Below are positions 13,082-19,184 of a stretch of 19,184 bases of DNA, piece by piece; position 1 is the first letter of the stretch, and each line of letters opens with the position of its first letter. The stretch lies in assembly GCA_964549945.1 (NCBI GenBank), contig CAZJXD010000098.1, positions 1-19,184 of the forward strand. Direction: 5' to 3'. The notes below the pieces were generated by a model. That model was given only the letters and a program-made list of their open reading frames with translations, was not told the DNA's origin and searched no databases. The DNA comes from B25-G16 sp964549945 (GTDB taxonomy: Bacteria; Desulfobacterota; DSM-4660; Desulfatiglandales; B25-G16). The translations under genes and the position numbers were made by a program.

Positions 13082-15583
13082 TTATTTCGAGCTATGATAC
13101 TTATTGTATAGTCTAACCACTTCTTTGTCTATTTCTTTCGGGAAATCAAGCAGTTCCGGATTAAAATTTTCTGTTTTTAATAAAACAGCAGCCCAGAATA
13201 TCTCCGCGTATACTGGATCTATTACAGCTTTTGATATTCCTCCTCTCAATGGAAAATTAATCGGTTGCCCGTCGTATATTACACGGACATCCTTATTTCC
13301 CTTTCTAAGTGTGTATATTGTAAAAATGTTTTCCTTTGAAACAGCAACTGACTGCTCCTTTAACGCCTTTAAATTGAATTCAACTCTTTCCGATGACCCA
13401 CTTGCTAAAATAACGTTATGTTTCAACGACCAAAAATCCTCGCCTTTCTTTAAGGTCGTCTTTCCGCTTGTCCCTATAATGATGTCAAATTTTCCAAGAT
13501 CTTCCAAATTCTCTAGAACCTTGTCTCTATAGAATTCAGTCGACTGCCTAGCCTCTAATCTCCTTTCCTCCGAGATATCGTAGACATGGACTAGCATTCT
13601 CTTATTATTGAGCTCTTTCGCCAACGGAGTTCCAATTTTTCCTATCCCCGACACCAAAACCTTTGCATGCTCAAGAGCCTTTCCTTCTCCTTTGAGCACA
13701 CTAACTATGATCTCTTGTATCGTTGCTGCTACCTCAGGGCTCTCCACATATTTCTTTACCCACGATTGCGAAACTGGCAAGATCGGGAAACTGTAGTCCT
13801 TTATCTCAAAATCACGCCAATACCCCTGACTAGTCTGTTCAACAGCGCCTACGCATATAAATGCTTCTGGTTTGAAATCCTTTTCGTGAAATAAAGGGGC
13901 AAAATATCCTCCATCTTCCACAACAAGAGTTCGCTTCCCTCCCTCTTCCTTGCTTTTAGAAATGCAACTGCTCAAAATGTCCCTTGGAAGTTCAAGAAGT
14001 GAATCATGCCCCACTCCTTTAGGCATAAAGACATTGCAACCTCTCTCCTCCATATACTCGACTAATTTGTTCAATTCAGGATAGTCATAAGGTTTTACCA
14101 TGAAAAACATATCCTTATAAGAGCCACCCAAGTGGACAAATTTTTCAACAAGAGGCACCAAGTCAATCAAGAAATGAAGTACGAAGATAATTATCGTGTC
14201 TTCAAACACATTCCCTTTTTCGTTTTTCAGCCTTCCTGCGATCTCGTTGAGCAATGGTAGATCTGGGAATTGCAAATCGTTCGCATTCTTGCTCCTTTTT
14301 TCGCTGCCAGTACTGGGTGGCATGACTATTCCTTTGGCTTCTAAATACAAATAATACGACACCAGGGCCTCGACAACTCTCTCTGTATAATATATCTCCC
14401 CTTCCTTAGCCCCTGAAGAGAAAAACCCATAAAAGTCACTCGACCTATCATCGATCCTGGTAGAATCCTGGATCAAATTGAAGGCTTCCTCCATTATCGA
14501 TTCAAATTCTTCAATCTCGTTAAGTAGCTCCGATGGTGGATCGTATTCTCCTATTTTGGAAAATGCGTAGGAAAGACCCCTTAAATACAAAGGCATGATA
14601 GACTCATCTTCGAGCCTTTTCCTTTCTCCTACACGATACTCGGTATAAGGCCCCGCCTCTTTTATGACCCCCCACATATCTCTTACTATTGGCGTAATGA
14701 ATTCAATAAATTGACGGTTCTTCGAATTCAGTATGATCAACGCTATGAAGACATAAATGGCCTCGTACATCTTCCTACATGCTTCTTTGAATCCTTCTAA
14801 GTCCTCTTCCTCATCAGGAAGAGGTGTTGATCTTTTGTACCAATCCGACATGTCTTCGAAATACTGCCTTTCGATATATTTAACAACTTTCCTAGCACTC
14901 GAATCCAAAGGTTGTTCGAGCTTCCTTTCCAGTTTGTTCAAAATTTCCGATTCTATTTCATCCAAAGTCTCAAGAATATGCCAAGTGGAATAAATATGAA
15001 AATTTTTGGATTTATCGTCCCATGCCCACCCACCGCTCCTAAGAGATTGGTTGGCTATTATCCGCAAGATGTCAGTTAGAGCATCCTTGATCTGTGTTTC
15101 TGTTATTCCCTCAAAGTTCAATTTCTCTTTTTCCATCAAGACAAGAGCGTGATAGAATACTGAGGCCATAAATGAACACGATTCAAAATGAGCATAATAC
15201 TCTTTTGCATATTTCCCCTTTTGTTTCCTTAAATGTTTCCTTCTTCTTCCTTCGACCCAGAAATATGGAGATCCTTGGAATTTCTCTCTAAACTTACTGG
15301 CTTGGACTTTTTTCAACAAAAAACGTAGATCCTCTGAAATCTTATCCCTCGATCCTTCGTAATTCTCAAAAACTTGTTTTAGGCCGAAGCCATCAACATA
15401 GATGCAAGGTATAAATATACATTCGAGACCTTCACACGTGCTGATGACATACTTACTTGTTCCATGCTCTCTGATAATTACTTCATCAGTAAAGCAGTTA
15501 AATTTTGTCCTAGCCCTGAAAAGAGCGTCAACGATCGACTGCAAAGAGTTCTTAATCTTTTCTGTGTTTTCGCCTGCCTTCAT
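13082..15583 (-). CDS. SAHH-like NAD-binding protein fused to a novel helical N-terminal half
   Basis: The 833-residue protein is nearly twice the length of S-adenosylhomocysteine hydrolase. Residues about 440-833 follow that fold: VEDGG (555-559), GAVEQTSQG (579-587), PVSQSWVKKYVESP (603-616), the NAD-binding GIGKIG (646-651) with acidic D669 after the second strand, IIIGTSGKTT (701-710) and the C-terminal LRGGISKAVIDPVYAEIFWA. Compared with human AHCY, K610 matches catalytic K186. However, Q583 replaces E156, E614 replaces D190 and S615 replaces N191, so ordinary hydrolase activity is doubtful. Residues 1-430 are largely helical, with a GGWAWD...STWH stretch (184-202) reminiscent of alpha/alpha-toroid proteins; no family is certain. 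The ATG overlaps the preceding stop by 1 nt (TAATG). An altered SAH-like or NAD-dependent reaction is inferred. Confidence 0.8.
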   Translation of the reverse strand: MKAGENTEKIKNSLQSIVDALFRARTKFNCFTDEVIIREHGTSKYVISTCEGLECIFIPCIYVDGFGLKQVFENYEGSRDKISEDLRFLLKKVQASKFREKFQGSPYFWVEGRRRKHLRKQKGKYAKEYYAHFESCSFMASVFYHALVLMEKEKLNFEGITETQIKDALTDILRIIANQSLRSGGWAWDDKSKNFHIYSTWHILETLDEIESEILNKLERKLEQPLDSSARKVVKYIERQYFEDMSDWYKRSTPLPDEEEDLEGFKEACRKMYEAIYVFIALIILNSKNRQFIEFITPIVRDMWGVIKEAGPYTEYRVGERKRLEDESIMPLYLRGLSYAFSKIGEYDPPSELLNEIEEFESIMEEAFNLIQDSTRIDDRSSDFYGFFSSGAKEGEIYYTERVVEALVSYYLYLEAKGIVMPPSTGSEKRSKNANDLQFPDLPLLNEIAGRLKNEKGNVFEDTIIIFVLHFLIDLVPLVEKFVHLGGSYKDMFFMVKPYDYPELNKLVEYMEERGCNVFMPKGVGHDSLLELPRDILSSCISKSKEEGGKRTLVVEDGGYFAPLFHEKDFKPEAFICVGAVEQTSQGYWRDFEIKDYSFPILPVSQSWVKKYVESPEVAATIQEIIVSVLKGEGKALEHAKVLVSGIGKIGTPLAKELNNKRMLVHVYDISEERRLEARQSTEFYRDKVLENLEDLGKFDIIIGTSGKTTLKKGEDFWSLKHNVILASGSSERVEFNLKALKEQSVAVSKENIFTIYTLRKGNKDVRVIYDGQPINFPLRGGISKAVIDPVYAEIFWAAVLLKTENFNPELLDFPKEIDKEVVRLYNKYHSSK

Positions 15584-16545
15584 TATACCGAAAGGTAATT
15601 TGAGGTGTTTTTCCGAAAATGAATTGTGTGGAGTGAATCAGCGGACCGAAATTCCCCGGACCATTCCCAGACAACACTACATCCTGTAGAGTTGCTCTTA
15701 AAGCGGAACTTTATCAAATCGTCCTTTGTCAATCTGTAAGGTTTTTCAATAGGGAAAAATGTGCACAACCAGTGAGTTGGGGGATCATAAGGACTTGTGC
15801 TTATCTTTATTTCATCAAGCAAGTAGGCCTCGAACCATCCGACAAAACCATGCAACTTCCCGGATCGCTGTATATTGAATTCCGCCTCAGCAGAAAGATT
15901 AACATCGTCTTCAGTGGTTAGATTTATGCTTCTAATCAACTTATGTTCAGTTAAAAATTGCTTTGGGTAGAAGCAATCTATGTAGACATTGCTCACCGCC
16001 TCTTGGAATGCAGGCGTGTAGTCGATTCCATAAAAGTGGGATTTCCAATAAGTTAGTTCAGAGTATTCTTTTCTAGCTGTCACTGGGGCAAAAAACAAGT
16101 CAACCCTTTTTGGAATTATGACGCCATCCTCTTTTAGGAAGCGCTTGCGGGCATCAATAATGCTATCGAGCATGTTTTCATCCAGTGCAAAGTGCCCGAT
16201 CACCTCAGAAACAATCACATCAGCCTTTTCTGGAATATCGACTTCCTTTGAGTCACCCCTAACGAAGTAAATTTTATCGCTAAGGCCATTATGCCCAGCT
16301 ATTTTCTTAGCCAGATTAATTATATTCATCTTTTCAATAGCATAGACTTTTTTCGCCCCGGCCAAAACCGCCATGAAAGCAAGAATACCAGTACCTGTTC
16401 CCACATCCACAACAACATCGCCTTCTCTTACAACCTTTTCTATTGCCATTTTGTACGAGTCAGTTCTACGCTTATCGTCAAGCATGTCTTTATGGACAGT
16501 GAGAAAATCAAACCAGTTCTCTACTTTAGGCATTAGTTCATCCAT
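15583..16545 (-). CDS. Class I PRMT-like (protein arginine methyltransferase family) SAM enzyme
   Basis: The 320-residue protein carries the full eukaryotic-type PRMT signature. The N-terminal segment is HKDMLDDKRRTDSYKMAI (18-35). Motif I is VDVGTGTG (46-53), with ribose-binding E71. The double-E loop is SEVIGHFALDENML with E114 and E123. A THW-loop equivalent is PPTHW (255-259), leading into the C-terminal beta-barrel substrate domain. Both loop glutamates that hold the guanidinium in PRMT1 are present, so an arginine, agmatine or other guanidino/amine substrate is plausible. Such enzymes are rare in bacteria. Its ATG overlaps the speD-like stop by 8 nt, and its own stop overlaps the next start. 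Because AdoMet decarboxylase is encoded next door, use of decarboxylated SAM as an aminopropyl donor is a further possibility, but this is speculation. Confidence 0.85.
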   Translation of the reverse strand: MDELMPKVENWFDFLTVHKDMLDDKRRTDSYKMAIEKVVREGDVVVDVGTGTGILAFMAVLAGAKKVYAIEKMNIINLAKKIAGHNGLSDKIYFVRGDSKEVDIPEKADVIVSEVIGHFALDENMLDSIIDARKRFLKEDGVIIPKRVDLFFAPVTARKEYSELTYWKSHFYGIDYTPAFQEAVSNVYIDCFYPKQFLTEHKLIRSINLTTEDDVNLSAEAEFNIQRSGKLHGFVGWFEAYLLDEIKISTSPYDPPTHWLCTFFPIEKPYRLTKDDLIKFRFKSNSTGCSVVWEWSGEFRSADSLHTIHFRKNTSNYLSV

Positions 16546-16894
16546 TCCTAAACCTCTCTACTATATGTAAGTCATACTCCCTTATTTCTAATTTTTCTTT
16601 CAGACTTCTAAATATGCTTTCCCCATCGACTTTATCACCGCAAGTAAATATATCAATGGCCATATTGCCATCCTCCGCGTATGTATGCAAAGACAAATGG
16701 CTTTCGTCTAACATCACAAAAACAGTACAACCTGGCGGAGACGTAAACCCAAAGCGGTATCTGGATGTGCTGACTATGTTGCATCCGGCAGCTACCGCTG
16801 CATCAATCAAGATCTCTAGGAGCTTTTTGTCGTCCACACAAAGTCGAAACGGGAGCCCTCTGCAGTCAATGATGTAGTGTCTTCCTCTACTCAT
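16538..16894 (-). CDS. speD: S-adenosylmethionine decarboxylase (pyruvoyl, bacterial class 1B type)
   Basis: The 118-residue proenzyme self-cleaves to give a pyruvoyl enzyme that makes decarboxylated SAM for aminopropyl transfer. The key block is complete: LDESHLSLHTYAEDGNMAID with the cleavage pair E64-S65, H70 and, further on, C85 in FTCGD. This matches S63, H68 and C83 of the Thermotoga enzyme with an offset of two. The start at 16894 (MSRGRHYIID) is chosen because family members begin at this point and GGAG lies 6 nt upstream; it leaves a 1-nt gap after the DHS-like gene. An upstream in-frame ATG at 16921 would add nine residues. Its 3' end overlaps the methyltransferase start. No spermidine synthase gene is in the window. 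Confidence 0.95.
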   Translation of the reverse strand: MSRGRHYIIDCRGLPFRLCVDDKKLLEILIDAAVAAGCNIVSTSRYRFGFTSPPGCTVFVMLDESHLSLHTYAEDGNMAIDIFTCGDKVDGESIFRSLKEKLEIREYDLHIVERFRNG

Positions 16895-16895
16895 T

Positions 16896-17939
16896 TCAAG
16901 CTCCAGTAAGCCTGTCACCATCCCAAATGAAATTTGGTGGCTTTCTTTTTATGCCCTTTCTCTCTATATATTCGAGTGCAGCCGTAATCAATAGGGGCAG
17001 TCCAATGCTTAAATCAACGTACACCGTGGCATGCTGAGCGCGGGTGTTGATCTTTCCCCAACTCTTACCCTCATCAAAAGTACAACCGCTAAGTCCGCCC
17101 CATTTTGGATCATCAGTTGTGATTTGAATACCATATTTATGACTTTTTGGTTCATAGCCGTGCAAGGGCAGCGCAGGGCCTATCTGCTGGATATAATTCT
17201 TAGGCACGCCTCCGCCCAAATAAACTACACCTGTGCAAGGCGCGGCATTCATAATTTGAAGGATCTCATAGTTATCCCGTATATTATTTATCCCAAATGA
17301 CCTTTTTCTGCCTCTCGCATAGTATGCTGTGAGGCCCACCCCAATCGCACTATCGTTTAAGGCAGGGCAGAAAATCGGAATTCCCATTTCATGGCAAGCC
17401 TTGATTATCGAATCACTGGAAGTTATTCTCTTGCCGACTTCAAAGAAGAACTCTCGAGTTGAATAAACTCGATCTTCAAGCTCATCAGGGAACTCAGCAA
17501 AGAAAAGCTCAAGCTTTGAAAAAGCGATGTCATCTGTGTATGTATCGTAAATTCTGTCCACACGGCACCTCACCAATTCTTCATCTCGCACATCGGAGTG
17601 TCCAGCGTAGTGGAGACCACCCATGCTTTCGTAAAAGTCGTGACTTAGATTCGCTCCAGTCGAAACGACGACATCTACCAGCCTGAAAGCTATCATATCA
17701 AGCAAAACTTTCTTCATCCCTGCGGGAATTAAGGCGCCCGACAGACCAAGGAAAATAACTACCTCCTTTTCCGAGAGCATGCTTTTATAGACATCAAGGC
17801 AATAGGCTAAATTCCTGCTTTGGAATGATGTATGCTTGAATCCCTCAAGCAAGTCTAGAATTGCATTAATTTGCCTTGGGCCAATGTGCCTAATGGCATT
17901 ACTGAGTAACTTTGCGCGTTTCGTTTTTCGGGCAGCCAT
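16896..17939 (-). CDS. Deoxyhypusine-synthase-like protein
   Basis: The 347-residue protein belongs to the deoxyhypusine synthase family. GLSGALIPAGMKK (65-77) and STGANLSHDFYESMG (93-107) form the NAD-binding regions. The motif DEGKSWGKI (289-297) contains K296, the equivalent of the catalytic Lys that forms the aminobutyl-enzyme imine in DHS. Family enzymes cleave spermidine with NAD and transfer the aminobutyl group to eIF5A Lys or, in homospermidine synthase variants, to putrescine. Bacteria lack eIF5A, so a small amine or an unknown protein is the likely acceptor. It is the first gene of the run and is 1 nt from speD. No good ribosome site precedes the ATG. Confidence 0.88.
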   Translation of the reverse strand: MAARKTKRAKLLSNAIRHIGPRQINAILDLLEGFKHTSFQSRNLAYCLDVYKSMLSEKEVVIFLGLSGALIPAGMKKVLLDMIAFRLVDVVVSTGANLSHDFYESMGGLHYAGHSDVRDEELVRCRVDRIYDTYTDDIAFSKLELFFAEFPDELEDRVYSTREFFFEVGKRITSSDSIIKACHEMGIPIFCPALNDSAIGVGLTAYYARGRKRSFGINNIRDNYEILQIMNAAPCTGVVYLGGGVPKNYIQQIGPALPLHGYEPKSHKYGIQITTDDPKWGGLSGCTFDEGKSWGKINTRAQHATVYVDLSIGLPLLITAALEYIERKGIKRKPPNFIWDGDRLTGA

Positions 17940-18349
17940 GGTTGTTTAATAGTTTTGGCTAACTTCCGTTCACAAAATACTAAAAGAGGATAAAATCTGC
18001 TCTTCAATCTTATTCAGCAGTGCCCTTAGTTTTCTATATATCTTCTAAGTATGCAATTCTATATTATTTTATTTCTTACCGATTGTTTGCAGCAGAGAAG
18101 CCACTAATACCCATCTCAACAGATTTAACCTATTTCTTTTTTGCCCGCACTATAATTACTAGCCGGAAATTTGGCCTCATGTATGCACACGAGGCAGAGT
18201 GTAACAGGCCTTATGACCATAAAATCAATGATCCGCTAGTATGAGTAGCCAGTTGAGCAGGAGAGCGATAATGCTTCTTCGAACTATGCATGATGACAGG
18301 AAATAGAATCGCAGTTTCACTTGCGCTATGATACCGGTAGAATAAAGCA
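17940..18349. other. Upstream region of the DHS-speD operon, no gene seen
   Basis: This AT-rich intergenic stretch must contain the operon promoter. On the minus strand TTGAAG near 18006 is followed after about 18-19 nt by TAGTAT, a weak pair. An open frame on the plus strand at 18020-18244 has no ribosome site and unconvincing composition, so I do not call it a gene. Confidence 0.4.
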
Positions 18350-18350
18350 T

Positions 18351-18996
18351 CCACCTCCAGAGGGGGTGGTATTGTGTTAACCCCTGGAAGGGGATAAGTT
18401 TACCTTGCTCCCAAAAGGGACAAGGTATAAATGAGTTGTCCCCATGTTTCCATTTAAAACAGTCTTGGCTGCTGCTCGGCTCTGCGCTCTTGGTTTTCTT
18501 GGTACTGAATGTATTTCCTTATCATTTCGGAGTCTAAGCCAACAGTGTCAACACAGTAGCCTTCGGTCCAAAAATGATTACCCCAATAGGGTTTTTTCTT
18601 GAGGTCTCGAAATTTGTTGAAAACACGGATGGCAGTTCTGCCCTTTACTATGCCGCAGAAATCGGAAATCGATAGTTTCGGAGGTATCATCGCAATCACA
18701 TGGACATGATCCGGCTGAACGCTCATCTCCACAATCTCAACTTCCTTCTGATCCGAAAATGCTCGAATACAGCTGCTCACTTAATTGCCTACTGGTCCGG
18801 TCAATATCCGATAACGGTACTTCGGCACCCATACAATATTGTATTGGCAGTGCCAAATGCTATGTGATAGTTTTCTAAAGCGGCTCATTGGTTTCTCCTT
18901 TCACTGGGTTTGTGGGGACAACTCAGTGGTATGGAGTATCAATGAGTCGTTCAAATGGAAAAGCCTTTAAACTCTGACCATGCCCAGAGGGCATGG
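18351..18996 (-). mobile_element. IS200/IS605-type insertion sequence
   Basis: The element is defined by end hairpins typical of this single-strand transposon family. At the left end (5' of tnpA) CCATGCCC-AGA-GGGCATGG lies at 18978-18996. At the right end CCACCTCC-AGA-GGGGGTGG lies at 18351-18369, with one wobble. The true cleavage sites lie a few bases outside these hairpins and cannot be fixed here. An internal 11-bp inverted pair, GAGTTGTCCCC (18433-18443) with GGGGACAACTC (18914-18924), and small hairpins at 18381-18393 and 18402-18428 lie between the ends and the gene. There are no terminal inverted repeats or duplications, as expected. Confidence 0.85.
18454..18888 (-). pseudogene. tnpA: IS200-type transposase TnpA with in-frame stop
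   Basis: Read through one stop, the frame encodes a Y1 HUH transposase of about 144 codons. It starts MSRFRKLSHSIWHCQYNIVW after a GGAGAAACC ribosome site. The HUH motif is in QPDHVHVIAMIPP, and the catalytic Tyr lies in the EMIRKYIQYQ helix. Codon 36 (18781-18783) is TAA where relatives usually have GAA (GPVGKE), followed directly by GTG AGC AGC in the same frame. A GTG restart at 18780 would give 108 residues lacking the first strand and helix, so the copy is probably inactive, although it could be mobilised in trans. Confidence 0.88.
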
Positions 18997-19184
18997 ATTT
19001 TCGGGTTCAATTAAATTAGCTACTAAAAATTAGGTGATTTTTACAATATTTTTACAGTATCAGCAAGAAAAAATGACTATGTGGTAAGGCTACCAGTAAA
19101 TAAGTGATAAACATTCGTTAAGAAATTGGTATATTGTCCCTAATTAATTGTAATTTATTATTGACCTATCCCTTCGATTATGAT
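18997..19184. other. Right-edge AT-rich sequence, no gene seen
   Basis: This sequence lies outside the insertion sequence; no open frame, hairpin or coding scrap was recognised. Confidence 0.5.

Noticed and set aside
18020..18244. 74-residue plus-strand frame upstream of the DHS-like gene
   Set aside because: No ribosome site, mixed composition without domain pattern, in an AT-rich promoter region.

Overview
The window looks like a chromosomal segment of an anaerobic, probably sulfur-metabolising bacterium of the Desulfobacterota (old Deltaproteobacteria). The evidence is the gene content: a DsrMK-like membrane cytochrome plus CCG-type iron-sulfur pair encoded with TusA and DsrE-type sulfur carriers, and a CFI-box secreted protein. 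Taxonomy is an inference; no rRNA or other marker gene is present.

The first ~7.6 kb is GC-rich and core-like. Positions 37-322 form an almost fully palindromic, MITE-like element. From 4669 down to 413 (minus strand) runs a probable operon: MarR regulator, DsrE2-type sulfur protein, TusA, NarI/DsrM-like cytochrome b, HdrD/DsrK-like iron-sulfur protein, and a degenerate zinc-peptidase-like protein. Its promoter contains a 15-bp palindrome overlapping the marR start codon and lies beside a long G-quadruplex-type tract. Next come a small TTG-started gene (4918-5082, minus) with a hairpin terminator, oligoribonuclease (plus) behind a near-consensus sigma-70 promoter, and a thiamine-diphosphate enzyme (minus). 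The last is flanked on both sides by fragments of what appear to be its former operon partners: an acyl-CoA synthetase CoA-binding domain upstream and a homoserine-dehydrogenase-like N terminus downstream.

From ~7.7 kb the DNA becomes AT-richer and accessory in character: a structured leader, an HSDR_N-type nuclease-domain protein with a phage-like C-terminal segment, a voltage-gated-type potassium channel, a small hypothetical protein, phage-like coding scraps, and a secreted DNRLRE/CFI-box protein whose 3' end is broken by two compensating frameshifts.

The most interesting region is 12.6-17.9 kb on the minus strand. Four genes with 1-8 nt overlaps or a 1-nt gap encode a deoxyhypusine-synthase-like protein, S-adenosylmethionine decarboxylase, a class I protein-arginine-methyltransferase-like enzyme with an intact double-E loop, and an 833-residue protein that joins a novel helical N-terminal half to an S-adenosylhomocysteine-hydrolase-like half with a substituted active site. 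A cupin gene follows 105 bp downstream. The set joins SAM, decarboxylated SAM and polyamine chemistry without a recognisable spermidine synthase, which suggests an undescribed polyamine-type modification or small-molecule pathway.

The right edge holds an IS200/IS605-type element (about 18.35-19.0 kb) whose tnpA carries an in-frame nonsense codon.
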